Assembly (NCBI RefSeq): GCF_016522075.1
Contig: NZ_JAEHFW010000002.1
Location: 186,001 to 250,000 of the forward strand
Length of the DNA stretch: 64,000 nucleotides
Direction of reading: 5' to 3'
DNA from: Mucilaginibacter segetis
Lineage (GTDB): Bacteria > Bacteroidota > Bacteroidia > Sphingobacteriales > Sphingobacteriaceae
How positions within the stretch are numbered: position 1 is the first letter of the stretch; every line of letters begins with the position of its first letter. The notes under the pieces were generated by a model. It worked only from the letters and a program-made list of their open reading frames with translations. It searched no databases and had not been told where the DNA came from. The translations under genes and the position numbers were made by a program. Below are positions 43,080 through 52,533 of this stretch, piece by piece.

Positions 43080-43535
43080 ATGAAAAAGTATCTCTTGATT
43101 TTATGCGCCCTGGCATTATTTATTTCCATAAAACCGGTATCAGCTCAAACAACGCCCGAAAGTTTTACAGGAGCCAAAGCCACCCTTAAACACTATAACG
43201 CCCTATATGTAATTAATACTGCCGATGAACATCACATAAAAGGAACATTGCGCAATTTAAGTAATGCGCTGGAAGACCCCCGTTTAAAAGGCAAACTACA
43301 GATTGAACTGATAGCCTTTGGCGACGGTGTAGCTGTTTATATGAAAAGCGGACCTTTTGAACAAATATTGAAAGACCTGCAGGCAAAAGGTGTGATATTG
43401 GCACAATGCAGTAATACGGTACGCGAGCGGAACATAGATAAGAATACCCTTTTCCCATTTATTTCTTATGTGCCAAGTGGTAATGGCGAGATCATAATAC
43501 GCCAGTACGAAGGATGGGCCGTAGTTCATCCATAG
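43080..43535 (+). CDS. exported DsrE-like protein
   Basis: This 151-residue protein has a signal peptide (YLLILCALALFISIKPVSA) and a DsrE/DsrF-like fold pattern: YNALYVINTADEHHIKGTLRNLSNALED, IELIAFGDGVAVYMK and LQAKGVILAQCSNTVRERNI. The cysteine in AQCSNT is at the position where DsrE relatives carry a persulfide. It starts 7 bases after the TsdA-like cytochrome and probably forms a two-gene unit with it. A periplasmic sulfur-handling role is inferred. Confidence 0.8.
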   Translation: MKKYLLILCALALFISIKPVSAQTTPESFTGAKATLKHYNALYVINTADEHHIKGTLRNLSNALEDPRLKGKLQIELIAFGDGVAVYMKSGPFEQILKDLQAKGVILAQCSNTVRERNIDKNTLFPFISYVPSGNGEIIIRQYEGWAVVHP

Positions 43536-43619
43536 TGGCCTTGCAAATTTTAATGTCGCTACAGCGCGGAAACACTATATTTGAAATCTCCTGAAGCTTA
43601 TTAACTACATCGGCGTGGT

Positions 43620-44144
43620 TTAAAATTTTTTAACAGTTTCGGTAATATGCGCCAGGTGATGCTTACCGTGCCAGGCGTACAACGCTAAAGCTTTTTTTAA
43701 GGAAACAGTTTCGCCGGAGGCAGGATGTACAAAGGTCCTGTCCCATTCGTTCTCAGTAAAGCTCTCAAATAAAGCGGTCATGCGTTGATGTATGCCTTCC
43801 AGCATTTTTAACGAGGGTTCAACCGGAAGACTGTAGTCGGGTAATAGCGCCCAGTCGGCCTCCTCGTAAGGTTTTATGGTAGGATTGTCTTCCGTTAATG
43901 CCAGCTTAAAGCGGGTAATTGAATTCATGTGGCTGTCGGCCAGATGATGTACCACTTGTCTTAACGACCATCCTCCTACACGGTAAGGTGTGTTCAATTG
44001 CCGATCGTTCAACCCGATAATTGCATGCCGAACTTTGCCCGGTAAGGTTTTAATGTCAGTTATCCACCGCCGCTTATCTTCCATAATATAGGATACGGGC
44101 GCTGTGAATTTACCAATCGGGTATCTCATTTGTTCGTCTGTCAT
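43620..44144 (-). CDS. DinB/YfiT-type metal-dependent protein
   Basis: This 174-residue four-helix protein has the YfiT/BstA pattern: MRYPIGKFTAPVSY, WSLRQVVHHLADSHMNSITRFKLALTED (read in parts) and LALYAWHGKHHLAHITE. Histidines in VVHHLADSH and WHGKHHLAH form the metal site. Relatives are putative hydrolases or thiol-S-transferases. No bacillithiol gene is nearby, so the substrate is not known. It stands alone, divergent from the FAD oxidoreductase. Confidence 0.87.
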   Translation of the reverse strand: MTDEQMRYPIGKFTAPVSYIMEDKRRWITDIKTLPGKVRHAIIGLNDRQLNTPYRVGGWSLRQVVHHLADSHMNSITRFKLALTEDNPTIKPYEEADWALLPDYSLPVEPSLKMLEGIHQRMTALFESFTENEWDRTFVHPASGETVSLKKALALYAWHGKHHLAHITETVKKF

Positions 44145-44232
44145 ACTTTTATCGTTAATAGGGCATATTATATTTTATTGTTGAATAAGGATTTGCACTA
44201 AATTAGCGTTTTGTAGTTATTTACTAAAACTG

Positions 44233-46062
44233 ATGATTAAAAAATTAATTGTACTGCTTATACTCCTCAATTGTTCATTAAGTTATGCAGAAACTATTAA
44301 AACTGATGTGCTGGTAATAGGCGGCGGGGCCAGCGGCGTTGCAGCAGCTATACAAAGTGCCCGCAGTAATGTAAAAACCATGCTGATAGAACAGGGCCCC
44401 TGGCTGGGTGGTAGCATGACGGCCGGCGGTATGTGTGTGCTGGATGCCAACCGTAATCTTGCATCAGGCATATATGCTGAATTCCGGGGCAGGGTAGTTA
44501 ATTTTTATAAAAACAGACTCGGATACGATACTACCGCAAACGCGCCGCTGGTGTATGAACCCTATACTGGCGCCGCTATCCTGAAAAGGATAACCGATAC
44601 GGTAAAAAATCTTACGGTTAAAATGAACACCCCGTTTACCGGAATAAAAAAAGACGGCAGTGGCTGGGAAGTAATTATCCCGATTGATGGCAAAGACGTA
44701 GTTATAAAAACCAAAGTATTGGTAGATGCTACCGAAACCGGCGATGTGGCCGCGCAGGCAGGAGCAATATTAACCGCGGGATTTGACAGCCGTAAGGATA
44801 CCGGAGAACAACTGGCCCCTGAAAATGCGACCAACCAGATACAGGATATTACATGGATAGCTATTTTAAAGGATTACGGCCGTGCTGCCGACCGTACCAT
44901 CGCCAAGCCTGATGGTTACAATGCTGCCGATTATGCTTGCCTTAAATCGGCCGAAGTAAAAAAATGGCTGGCAAATTCCAAACTGCCTAATGATAAGTAC
45001 ATGGTCAATTTCCCGGGTTGTGGGGGTAACCAATATCCGGTAACATCTGATGATCTTTCACCGGAGAATAGAAAAAAAACCTATCAGCAGGCCCGGCTGC
45101 ATACCTTGGGGCTAATATATTATCTGCAAACCGTATTGGGCTATAAAAATTTAAGCGTAACGGATGAGTTTAAAACACCCGATCATTTACCATATATTCC
45201 ATACATCCGTGAAAATAAACGCGCACAAGGTTTAGTAAGAATGGTACTGGATGATATTTACACGCCATACAGCCGCCAGTCGAAACTTTACCGTACATCA
45301 ATTGGCGTGGGCGATGCTTTGCCCGGGCAGCATTATACCGAAGCCGGTGTACCGAAAATAAATTATCCGCCTTTTCCTGCTTACAGCATCCCACTGGGCG
45401 CGGTTGTAGTTAAAGACCAGGAGAATTTACTGGTTATTGAAAAAGCGATGTCGGTAACCCATTTGGTTAACGGCAGTGTTACCTACCCATCGGTACAAAT
45501 GACCTTAGGACAGGGTGTGGGAGCTACCGCGGCTTACTGCGCGTTTTTTAAAACAACCACCAACCATTTAGATGTGAGGGTGATACAAGGCGAGATACTT
45601 GATTTTAAAGGATCGCTGATGCCTTTTGCCGACGTTAAACAAGGCGATACAGCATTCAGGGCTATACAACAGATAGGCGCAACCGGGCTCCTCGAAGGTT
45701 TTCAGAAAGTAAATGGCAGTACCGCCGAAGTGCTTTTTAAACCAGATACCATTGTTTACACCGCGGAACTTAAACCGATACTTAATGAAATTTATGCGCG
45801 TTCGTTCCTGTGGTTTAACCGGGTAAAGCCTGGCGAAAAATTCACTTTGGGTAATCTGCTATCATACATCAGCGAAATGACGCTTACCGATCCGGAGACG
45901 CTGAACCTGATGATGCAGAAATCGTGGGAAACAAAATATAAGTTTGGCACCAAATTCGATCTTAACCGGCCGGTAACCCGGATGGAATTTGCCGTACTGG
46001 CCAACCGTTATTTAAATCCGTTTTCGCGTGCGGTTGATATCAGCGGGAAGCTAATTATATAA
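44233..46062 (+). CDS. exported FAD-dependent oxidoreductase
   Basis: This 609-residue protein has a signal peptide ([17 protein letters not shown]), then a Rossmann FAD motif ([20 protein letters not shown]) and [20 protein letters not shown]. This matches the FAD_oxidored family seen in many Bacteroidota secreted enzymes, often annotated as xanthan lyase without evidence. [15 protein letters not shown] is the second FAD segment. The C-terminal 130 residues (about 480-609) form a separate domain with [18 protein letters not shown] and [18 protein letters not shown], which resembles an S-layer-homology-type repeat. The substrate is unknown. Confidence 0.83.
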   Translation: MIKKLIVLLILLNCSLSYAETIKTDVLVIGGGASGVAAAIQSARSNVKTMLIEQGPWLGGSMTAGGMCVLDANRNLASGIYAEFRGRVVNFYKNRLGYDTTANAPLVYEPYTGAAILKRITDTVKNLTVKMNTPFTGIKKDGSGWEVIIPIDGKDVVIKTKVLVDATETGDVAAQAGAILTAGFDSRKDTGEQLAPENATNQIQDITWIAILKDYGRAADRTIAKPDGYNAADYACLKSAEVKKWLANSKLPNDKYMVNFPGCGGNQYPVTSDDLSPENRKKTYQQARLHTLGLIYYLQTVLGYKNLSVTDEFKTPDHLPYIPYIRENKRAQGLVRMVLDDIYTPYSRQSKLYRTSIGVGDALPGQHYTEAGVPKINYPPFPAYSIPLGAVVVKDQENLLVIEKAMSVTHLVNGSVTYPSVQMTLGQGVGATAAYCAFFKTTTNHLDVRVIQGEILDFKGSLMPFADVKQGDTAFRAIQQIGATGLLEGFQKVNGSTAEVLFKPDTIVYTAELKPILNEIYARSFLWFNRVKPGEKFTLGNLLSYISEMTLTDPETLNLMMQKSWETKYKFGTKFDLNRPVTRMEFAVLANRYLNPFSRAVDISGKLII

Positions 46063-46083
46063 AAATAAGCTTATTTTTATATA
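46062..46083. terminator. AT-rich palindrome after FAD oxidoreductase
   Basis: AAAAATAAGCTTATTTTT is a perfect palindrome directly after the stop codon. It may act as a weak terminator; no loop is available beyond the AGCT centre. Confidence 0.4.
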
Positions 46084-46091
46084 AAGCCTTA

Positions 46092-46099
46092 TACCTTTG
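46092..46099 (+). promoter_or_regulatory. -7 box directly before csaA
   Basis: TACCTTTG fits TAnnTTTG and ends 4 bases before the csaA ATG at 46104, again implying a leaderless transcript. Confidence 0.5.
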
Positions 46100-46103
46100 C
46101 TTT

Positions 46104-46439
46104 ATGGAAACCATTAACTGGAGCGATTTTGAGCGGGTAGAGCTACGCGCCGGAACCATACTGGAAGTATCGGATTTTCCGGAAGCGCGTAAACCGGCGT
46201 ATAAGTTAAAGGTCGATTTTGGTCCGCTGGGCATTAAACAATCCAGCGCGCAGATCACTAAGCATTACTCCAAAGCAGAACTGCCGGGCAGGCAAATAGC
46301 TGGTGTTGTAAATTTTCCGAAGAAACAGATCGCTAATTTCATGTCGGAGTTTTTAGTTACCGGGTTTGCCGATGAGAACGGCGATATTGTATTAACCACT
46401 ATTGATAAACCCGTACCAAACGGCAGTAAACTGATATGA
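46104..46439 (+). CDS. csaA: CsaA-like tRNA-binding chaperone
   Basis: This 111-residue protein has the OB-fold tRNA-binding (EMAP-like) pattern: [64 protein letters not shown] and the C-terminal [11 protein letters not shown]. CsaA is a small homodimeric RNA-binding protein with proposed export-chaperone activity. Its stop overlaps the ATG of the next gene (ATGA), so the two are translationally coupled. Confidence 0.93.
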   Translation: METINWSDFERVELRAGTILEVSDFPEARKPAYKLKVDFGPLGIKQSSAQITKHYSKAELPGRQIAGVVNFPKKQIANFMSEFLVTGFADENGDIVLTTIDKPVPNGSKLI

Positions 46440-46810
46440 ATGTACCAATAGAAAGCTGGTTTATTGGTCCGCAGCTGATAGGTGCGGTTTTTATTGTCAT
46501 GGGGTTGATACAACGTTATTATCCACCAAAACATATCAACGGTTTGTATGGTTACCGTATGCCATCGGCTACTAAAAATCAGCAAACCTGGGATGAGGCT
46601 AATCGTTATTCGGGCACATACATGTACAGAATCGGGTGGGTAATGCTTGTTATGGGCATTATAATTACAGTTTCCCTCTATCAAATTCCGATGCAGGCAA
46701 ATTTGCGCGATGGCATCAATGTAATGTTGCTGATTGCAGGCTCTATTGTGCCTTGTGTAATGCTGATCATATCCACAGAAAAACATTTACAAAACACATT
46801 TCACGATTAA
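46436..46810 (+). CDS. SdpI-family membrane protein
   Basis: This 124-residue protein has three or four hydrophobic segments and the SdpI signature region [29 protein letters not shown] (read in parts), with W and N residues of the SdpI/YhfL family. In Bacillus SdpI gives immunity to the SdpC toxin, but most relatives are of unknown role. Coupled to csaA by a 4-base overlap. Confidence 0.85.
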   Translation: MNVPIESWFIGPQLIGAVFIVMGLIQRYYPPKHINGLYGYRMPSATKNQQTWDEANRYSGTYMYRIGWVMLVMGIIITVSLYQIPMQANLRDGINVMLLIAGSIVPCVMLIISTEKHLQNTFHD

Positions 46811-46816
46811 GTACTG

Positions 46817-47287
46817 ATGAGATATTTTACTTTCGGCGATGAGCCGGCAATATCACCCGACGAGTTTTTCATGAACGAAGCGCTAAAAGAAGCCCGCTTA
46901 GCGTTGGCCGAAGATGAGATACCCATAGGCGCTATTGTGGTTTGCAAAGGGCAGATCATAGGCCGGGGCCATAATTTAACCGAGCGGCTTAATGATGTAT
47001 CGGCACATGCCGAAATGCAGGCACTAACCGCCGCAGCTAATTACATGGGTGGAAAATATTTAAAAGATTGCACCTTATACGTTACGCTGGAGCCCTGCGT
47101 GATGTGTGCGGGCGCCTCATACTGGTTTCAGGTGGGTAAGATAGTTTTTGGCGCTTATGATGTACGCATGGGTTTTGGCAGGCTTAATCAAACCATTACG
47201 CACCCCAAAACAGTAATAACGGGCGGCATTCATGAAAATGAATGTGCCGAACTGGTGCGCAATTTTTTTAAAAGCAAGCGTAAATAA
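46817..47287 (+). CDS. nucleoside deaminase (TadA/guanine-deaminase-like)
   Basis: This 156-residue zinc deaminase has HAE at 64-66 (SAHAEMQAL) and PCVMC with Cys94 and Cys97. It has an N-terminal extension before the core (FFMNEALKEARLALAEDEIPIGAIVV, read in parts) that is slightly longer than TadA. FGAYDVRMGFGRLNQ in the C-terminal part is typical of Bacteroidota homologues annotated as tRNA adenosine deaminase. It is most likely tRNA-Arg wobble deaminase or a free-base deaminase; the sequence alone does not decide. Confidence 0.87.
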   Translation: MRYFTFGDEPAISPDEFFMNEALKEARLALAEDEIPIGAIVVCKGQIIGRGHNLTERLNDVSAHAEMQALTAAANYMGGKYLKDCTLYVTLEPCVMCAGASYWFQVGKIVFGAYDVRMGFGRLNQTITHPKTVITGGIHENECAELVRNFFKSKRK

Positions 47288-47424
47288 GCACTACCTGTGG
47301 GATGTCATTTATGGGTAAGATTTAAGAAAAACTGAAAACAAAATGCTACAGAATTTATTCTATTAATACCTGTGAAGTGTGTTAAACATGACATTACTTT
47401 AGAACAAAATTTATATTCAACCCT

Positions 47425-47432
47425 TATATTTG
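47425..47432 (+). promoter_or_regulatory. -7 box of the superoxide dismutase gene
   Basis: TATATTTG fits TAnnTTTG and lies 38 bases before the ATG. It belongs to the 183-base gap between the deaminase and the dismutase. Confidence 0.5.
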
Positions 47433-47470
47433 TTCATCACAATTTTTTTAAACATTAAAAATTAAATATT

Positions 47471-48082
47471 ATGGCATTCTCACTACCGGCGTTACCTTAC
47501 GCTTCAGACGCATTGGAACCTCATATTGATAAAGCTACTATGGAAATTCACCATGGTAAGCATCATCAGGCTTATGTAAACAATTTAAACAAAGCTTTAG
47601 AAGGCAAACCGGAAGCTGATGGCAGCATCGAAGATATCATCAAAAATATTTCAAAGTTCCCAATGGGCGTTCGCAATAACGGCGGCGGTCATTTTAACCA
47701 TACCCTATTCTGGACAGTATTGTCACCAAACGGTGATGGCGAGCCAACAGGTGCTTTAGCAGAAGCTATTAACAGCACATTCGGTTCGTTTGCTGATCTT
47801 AAAACAAAAGTATCTGAGGCAGGTGCAACCCGTTTCGGTTCAGGCTGGGCCTGGCTTATTGTTACGCCTGACAAAAAACTTGCGGTAACATCAACACCAA
47901 ATCAGGATAGCCCGTTAATGGATATTGCCGAAGTAAAAGGCACGCCTATTTTCGGCATTGATGTTTGGGAGCACGCCTACTACCTGAAATATCAGAACAA
48001 GCGTCCGGATTATTTAGCTGCTATATGGAATGTAGTAAACTGGAACCACGTTTCAGAATTATATGCTAAAGCAATAGCTTAA
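47471..48082 (+). CDS. sodA: Fe/Mn superoxide dismutase
   Basis: This 203-residue protein has the iron/manganese SOD ligands: His27 region in [17 protein letters not shown], the second His in [13 protein letters not shown], and Asp and His in [22 protein letters not shown] (read in parts). FGSGWAWL is conserved. There is no signal peptide, so it acts in the cytoplasm. The GGGHFNH sequence is the Mn-type or cambialistic pattern. It has its own promoter and terminator. Confidence 0.95.
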   Translation: MAFSLPALPYASDALEPHIDKATMEIHHGKHHQAYVNNLNKALEGKPEADGSIEDIIKNISKFPMGVRNNGGGHFNHTLFWTVLSPNGDGEPTGALAEAINSTFGSFADLKTKVSEAGATRFGSGWAWLIVTPDKKLAVTSTPNQDSPLMDIAEVKGTPIFGIDVWEHAYYLKYQNKRPDYLAAIWNVVNWNHVSELYAKAIA

Positions 48083-48126
48083 TAATTAACTATGGATCAT
48101 GAGATAATGATCTGAAATGAAAACAG

Positions 48127-48160
48127 AAGCGGCAGGTTGGAAACAATTCTGCCGCTTTTT
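48127..48160 (+). terminator. sod terminator
   Basis: AAGCGGCAG and CTGCCGCTT form a 9-bp stem around a 13-base loop, followed by TTTAATT. It lies 45 bases after the dismutase stop. Confidence 0.85.
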
Positions 48161-48181
48161 AATTATTTATTAAATACTCCG

Positions 48182-48511
48182 ATGAATATCTTTAAAAGAA
48201 TTATAAAAAGATCAAATGCGGATAATAGGTTTTTAGGAGAATGGATAGTTGACAAAACTGATTTAAGCACCCTTAACGAAATTGGAAATGTGAAGATGAC
48301 CTTTACAGCAGACGGAAAACTTACATATGAATTTAAACTGTTGGATAAAAGGCAAATTATAAATTTAACGTACGACGTTATAGGAAATAAAATAATAACC
48401 GATCAGCCTTCGCACCCACATACAGAAGAATCAGATTTTGAATTTGAGACTTCCACGACTCTAATTATAACTTTTAACGGCCATAAAAGCCGCTTTATAA
48501 AAGCAAAGTAA
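48182..48511 (+). CDS. small lipocalin-like hypothetical protein
   Basis: This protein of about 109 residues starts at the ATG at 48182 (MNIFKRIIKRSNADNRFLGEW); a longer frame from a TTG inside the sod terminator is not credible. The strands FLGEWIVDKTDLS, VKMTFTADGKLTYEFKLLD and TLIITFNGHKSRFIK suggest a small beta-barrel of the lipocalin-like type, but no family is certain. It precedes an MDR dehydrogenase by one base and may share its transcript. Confidence 0.55.
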   Translation: MNIFKRIIKRSNADNRFLGEWIVDKTDLSTLNEIGNVKMTFTADGKLTYEFKLLDKRQIINLTYDVIGNKIITDQPSHPHTEESDFEFETSTTLIITFNGHKSRFIKAK

Positions 48512-48512
48512 T

Positions 48513-49505
48513 ATGAAAGCAATTGTTTTAGAATCTGCAGAGCGCTCCATAGTTTATAAAGAAGTTGAAAAACCGGTACCCGCAGAAGGGGAGGTTTTGG
48601 TTAAAATTATAGCCGCTGCCTTAAACCGCCGCGATTACTGGATAACCGTTGGCAAATACGCCGGCATCAAATACCCTACTATATTAGGAGCAGATGGCGC
48701 GGGCATAGTTGCCGAAGCAGGCTCAGGTGCCGAAGAGTGGCTTAATAAAGAGGTGATTATTAACCCCTCGCATAACTGGGGGGAGCATCCAGAATATCAA
48801 TCAAAAGAATTTAAGATACTTGGCCTTCCCGAAGATGGCACCATGGCCGAATATGTTAAGGTAAAAGCCGAATACCTGTATCCTAAACCCGCATACTTAA
48901 CCTGGGAACAGGCGGCCGCTATTCCCTTAGCTGGCTTAACCGCTTACCGTGCTTTGTTTACCAAGGGCAGGATGAAAAAAGGAGACACAGTTTTAATTAA
49001 TGGTGTTGGTGCCGGAACAGGTACATTTCTGCTACAGTTTGCCGTAGCCGCGGGCTGCCGGGGTTTTGTAACATCGGGCAGTGGCGAAAAAATTGAACAG
49101 GCTAAATTACTGGGGGCCGCAGCTGGCGTAAATTATAAAGCTCAGGACTGGGCACAGGAACTTAAGCATTTATCGGGTGGATTTGATGTAATAGTTGACA
49201 GTGCTCTGGGCGATGGCTTTGCTAAACTACCGGACATATGCAATCCGGGTGCGCGTATTGTATTTTTTGGAGGCACGGCGGGCAATATTCCGGAGATAAA
49301 CGGAAGACCGATATTTTGGAAGCAATTGCAGATATTGGGAACTACTATGGGTACTCCAGAAGAATTTAAAGTGATGCTTGAATTTGTAAATGAACACCAG
49401 GTAGTGCCTGTAGTAGATGAGGTGTTCCCCTTAGCGAAGGCAGCTGAGGCTTTTGCTAAAATGGAGAATTCATCGCAGTTTGGAAAATTAGTACTGGCAG
49501 TTTAA
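48513..49505 (+). CDS. MDR-family zinc-type dehydrogenase/quinone reductase
   Basis: This 330-residue medium-chain dehydrogenase has the N-terminal GroES-like domain (KAIVLESAERSIVYKEV, RRDYWITVGKYAG, ILGADGAGIVAEAG) and a nucleotide-binding domain (VLINGVGAGTGTFLLQFA, about 165-180). It lacks the usual structural-zinc cysteine group, so it is more likely an NADPH-dependent quinone or enoyl reductase-type enzyme. The next gene, a ferredoxin reductase, starts one base after its stop, suggesting a joint redox function (inference). Confidence 0.85.
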   Translation: MKAIVLESAERSIVYKEVEKPVPAEGEVLVKIIAAALNRRDYWITVGKYAGIKYPTILGADGAGIVAEAGSGAEEWLNKEVIINPSHNWGEHPEYQSKEFKILGLPEDGTMAEYVKVKAEYLYPKPAYLTWEQAAAIPLAGLTAYRALFTKGRMKKGDTVLINGVGAGTGTFLLQFAVAAGCRGFVTSGSGEKIEQAKLLGAAAGVNYKAQDWAQELKHLSGGFDVIVDSALGDGFAKLPDICNPGARIVFFGGTAGNIPEINGRPIFWKQLQILGTTMGTPEEFKVMLEFVNEHQVVPVVDEVFPLAKAAEAFAKMENSSQFGKLVLAV

Positions 49506-49506
49506 G

Positions 49507-50532
49507 ATGATTGATTTAAGAGTAGACACTATAAAATGGGAACTTCCGGATACTGCTACTTTTTATTTCACTACCACTATTGGCAAAGAGGTATCTTATA
49601 AAGCGGGGCAATTTATAACACTGGTGTTTCAGCATCACGGGGAGGAGATACGCCGTTCTTACTCGTTAAGTTCATCGCCCGATGAGGGATTCCTTTCTAT
49701 TACCGTAAAGCGGATAGCCAACGGAGAAATATCACGTTTCCTGCTGAACAAAATTAAACCCGGGGATATACTTACTGCCATTGAACCCGCCGGACGGTTT
49801 ATGGTAACCGACAGCCAGGCCGAGAAAGACATTGTGTTTTTTGCAGCAGGGAGTGGTATTGCACCGGTACTTTCACAATTAAAATATATTTTAAAACGGC
49901 CGGGTAAAAGCCGCATTCATCTTATTTACAGCAATAAAAAGGATGCCTCCATACTATTTGCACATGAGCTTAATGAACTGGAAACCGTTTGCCGTAACAG
50001 ATTAAATGTTGTACACCTTTTGAGCAGCGAGGCCCGGCGTCTTAATAATGTAATGGTAGAGCAATTGGTAAATGAGCAACTGCATTTTGGCGGTGATAAA
50101 GCGGAGTTTTACCTGTGCGGGCCATTCGCCTATATGCGAATGATAAATCTTACCCTGCTATATATGGGTATTGATGCCAGGCAGATACGTAAAGAGAACT
50201 TTGTATTAGAGACAGTACCGGTTACCGCCACACAAATCACCTATCCGCCAAAAAATATCCGCATAAAATTCAACGGCGAGTGGCACGATGTTACAGCAGG
50301 CGAAAACCAATCTATTTTACAGGCCGCACTGCAAAATAACATCGCTTTGCCTTATAGTTGCCGCAATGGTATATGTTCGGCGTGTACAGCCCTTTGTAAA
50401 AGCGGCAAAGTTGAAATGGCAAAAAATGAAGTGCTTACCAACGAGGATATAGCCAACGGGTTGGTACTTACCTGCACAGCCCACGCTTTAACCGACGATG
50501 TGGAAATAGAATATCAACCTAAGCTGCTTTAG
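49507..50532 (+). CDS. FNR-type reductase with C-terminal 2Fe-2S ferredoxin
   Basis: This 341-residue protein has the oxidoreductase FAD domain (about 5-105, RRSYSLSSSP), the NAD(P)-binding domain (about 110-230, FFAAGSGIAPVLSQL and YLCGPFAYM) and a plant-type ferredoxin domain (about 255-341) with CRNGICSACTALC and a later Cys in LVLTCTAHA. This is the domain order of the PaaE and VanB-like reductases, which feed electrons to oxygenases. No oxygenase gene is adjacent. It is probably co-transcribed with the MDR dehydrogenase. Confidence 0.92.
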   Translation: MIDLRVDTIKWELPDTATFYFTTTIGKEVSYKAGQFITLVFQHHGEEIRRSYSLSSSPDEGFLSITVKRIANGEISRFLLNKIKPGDILTAIEPAGRFMVTDSQAEKDIVFFAAGSGIAPVLSQLKYILKRPGKSRIHLIYSNKKDASILFAHELNELETVCRNRLNVVHLLSSEARRLNNVMVEQLVNEQLHFGGDKAEFYLCGPFAYMRMINLTLLYMGIDARQIRKENFVLETVPVTATQITYPPKNIRIKFNGEWHDVTAGENQSILQAALQNNIALPYSCRNGICSACTALCKSGKVEMAKNEVLTNEDIANGLVLTCTAHALTDDVEIEYQPKLL

Positions 50533-50580
50533 CGGCCTCTGTTATACTTAAGCCATAGGTTATTTATTATGATATATAAA

Positions 50581-50609
50581 AAAAGCGGCCTGAATTACCA
50601 GACCGCTTT
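50581..50609. terminator. bidirectional terminator between convergent genes
   Basis: AAAGCGGCCTG and CAGACCGCTTT pair with one mismatch around AATTAC and have A/T runs on both sides. It serves the reductase gene (plus) and the 266-residue gene (minus). Confidence 0.75.
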
Positions 50610-50634
50610 GCCTATCACCTACTGAATGAGCTTA

Positions 50635-51435
50635 TCACAGGTTAAAGAAATTGTACTCTAAACGTATCAGGTACATATTTTTGGAATTTCGCTGCATATC
50701 ATTATACAACGGTGTGCGATACGAAAGATCCAACCGGCACACACTGTTAAATATAAACTGAACTGCGGGAGCAATATCCAGATAACTTTGCCCATATCCC
50801 GGATTTACCTTGCCCAGCAACTCGGCATACAGATTCATATTTACCTGTTTATAACTGGTGTAATGCTTTGGCAAAAACAGGTATCCCCCTGATAGCGTAT
50901 AAGCCCCGGCATCCCTCGCGCCCGTTAAAGGCAACGAATTATCACCTGTATTGTTAAAGGCATGCAGGTAACTCACCGATCCGGAGAACGCCAGCTTATG
51001 TACAAGCTTGGTAAATACTACCCCACCCTGAAAACCGGTATTATCGCCCTCCAGACCTATCTCCTGCGTGGTAAAACGGTTACTGCTGAAAGCCGCCTTT
51101 GCAAAAAAGGCACCTCTGAAATGCTCCTGCACCGAATCAACCGTCAGAAAACGCACCTTGGCGTAAAGGCTGCCACCTTCAAACCTTTGCTTTTCCTGAT
51201 AAATATCTGAGCGGTAAACCGCGCCATGTAGCATTAGTTCCTTACTAAAACCATACATTACTTCCAGCGTGCTCCGGTTCTTGAAGGTTGGCGAAAAATA
51301 GCCCTGGTTCTCCAACCGTATCCCTAATGATTTGGTAGCCATGTTGCTGGCAGGTTCGGTATTTACATATAGCTCCTGCGCAAATAAATTGCACGCTAAT
51401 GCCATAAGGCAAAAAGCCAATAAAAGTTTCCTCAT
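50635..51435 (-). CDS. outer-membrane hypothetical protein
   Basis: This 266-residue protein has a signal peptide (FCLMALACNLFAQE) and beta-strand repeats (LMLHGAVYRSDIYQEKQRF, KLAFSGSVSYLHAFNN, AYTLSGGYLFLPKHY) ending in YLIRLEYNFFNL, a barrel-type C-terminus. It lies 20 bases after an HMA-domain gene and downstream of a HYC_CC_PP-like gene, so it is probably part of a metal-linked operon of three. The ligand is unknown. Confidence 0.7.
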   Translation of the reverse strand: MRKLLLAFCLMALACNLFAQELYVNTEPASNMATKSLGIRLENQGYFSPTFKNRSTLEVMYGFSKELMLHGAVYRSDIYQEKQRFEGGSLYAKVRFLTVDSVQEHFRGAFFAKAAFSSNRFTTQEIGLEGDNTGFQGGVVFTKLVHKLAFSGSVSYLHAFNNTGDNSLPLTGARDAGAYTLSGGYLFLPKHYTSYKQVNMNLYAELLGKVNPGYGQSYLDIAPAVQFIFNSVCRLDLSYRTPLYNDMQRNSKNMYLIRLEYNFFNL

Positions 51436-51455
51436 CTTTTATAATTATAAGATGC

Positions 51456-51959
51456 TTATATAGCGATGTGGAACGTTCTGCCCGAGGCGGTTTCCGCGGC
51501 ATCAGTAACCTTATCCTCGTATTTTTTTGAGACAGATGCCGGGGCGAACCCTTTATCTACAAGAGTAAGCATAACCGGACCGGTGAGTGCTTTATCAGCC
51601 GGACTAACTATTTTAAATACATCGCCTGCGTAACTAAAAGTGTTATTGGCAACCTTAGTGTTAGCGAAGTTATAGGTAGGTTTAAGATAGTTTACTGAAA
51701 AACCCGCGCCTTTTACTTTTTTACTGATCATATCCAGCTTTACCGGAACATCTTTTTTAAATGTGATCAGATATAAATTACGGGACAGATCGGGTTTTAT
51801 TTCGCTGATGAATGGTAATGAGCTTAATGCTTTTTCGGTGGCTTTGGCACACATGGAGCAGGTAAGACCGCCTACCTGCAGTTCGGCCTTAGTGAATTGT
51901 GCTTTTGCAGATGTTACCACAGCTAATAATATAATAGTGAATATTTTAAGAGATTTCAT
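51456..51959 (-). CDS. exported heavy-metal-associated (HMA) domain protein
   Basis: This 167-residue protein has a signal peptide (IFTIILLAVVTSAKAQ) and an HMA domain at about 25-90. The metal-binding pair Cys34 and Cys37 is in GGLTCSMCAKATE. The C-terminal half (about 95-167) is a beta-rich domain of unknown role. HMA domains bind Cu(I) or similar ions, and export suggests a periplasmic metallochaperone. It is the middle gene of a minus-strand cluster with a Cys-rich small protein and an outer-membrane protein. Confidence 0.85.
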   Translation of the reverse strand: MKSLKIFTIILLAVVTSAKAQFTKAELQVGGLTCSMCAKATEKALSSLPFISEIKPDLSRNLYLITFKKDVPVKLDMISKKVKGAGFSVNYLKPTYNFANTKVANNTFSYAGDVFKIVSPADKALTGPVMLTLVDKGFAPASVSKKYEDKVTDAAETASGRTFHIAI

Positions 51960-52025
51960 GATTTTAAAAATTGAATTAAACAGTAAATAAATAAGTAATA
52001 TTAATTGGGGACAATTAACTACTTA

Positions 52026-52415
52026 TCAGATACGGAAAATGCAATTTTTAATACATAAGGTTAGGCCATCGTGCGCAATATCCGGCGGGCCGCGATCATA
52101 AAATTTGTCAGCTTGTGCTCGCTGCGGCGATAAAAACAGATCACCAAATAATGACCTTGGTATATCAAACGAAAATAAAGGATTTAAAAACTCGTTGGCT
52201 TCATTCTGATGATCATCCTTTATCTTCACGGTAAGGTGCGTATCCTTACAACATTTCATTTTACCCTCCGTCATTGGCTGCACGCAGCTTTTTACCGGAG
52301 CGTTAATTTGAACATCGGCAACGTAATTGCCACAATAGTGCAGGTTAAGCGCAAAGCCGCTTGCTGTAACTACATACAGCAACATCAACAATACGGTGCC
52401 TAACCTTTTTATCAT
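52026..52415 (-). CDS. HYC_CC_PP-like small Cys-rich protein
   Basis: This 129-residue protein has an N-terminal membrane or signal segment (GTVLLMLLYVVTASGFAL) followed by the HYC motif (LNLHYCGNYV), a later Cys (PVKSC) and a CC pair (GKMKCCKDTHLTVKIKDDHQ). It ends with a GPPD segment. The motif order matches the HYC_CC_PP family of Bacteroidota, found beside heavy-metal transport genes. It is the first gene of the metal-linked cluster on the minus strand. Confidence 0.82.
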   Translation of the reverse strand: MIKRLGTVLLMLLYVVTASGFALNLHYCGNYVADVQINAPVKSCVQPMTEGKMKCCKDTHLTVKIKDDHQNEANEFLNPLFSFDIPRSLFGDLFLSPQRAQADKFYDRGPPDIAHDGLTLCIKNCIFRI

Positions 52416-52533
52416 ACTGCAAATTTATGGTATAAATAGGCTAAACCTCATTATATAGAGAAATATTTTAGGTGAATTGTTGATTTATAGTCAATTTAAT
52501 ACTTTATTTGTATTTAGATTAATTATAAATAAT

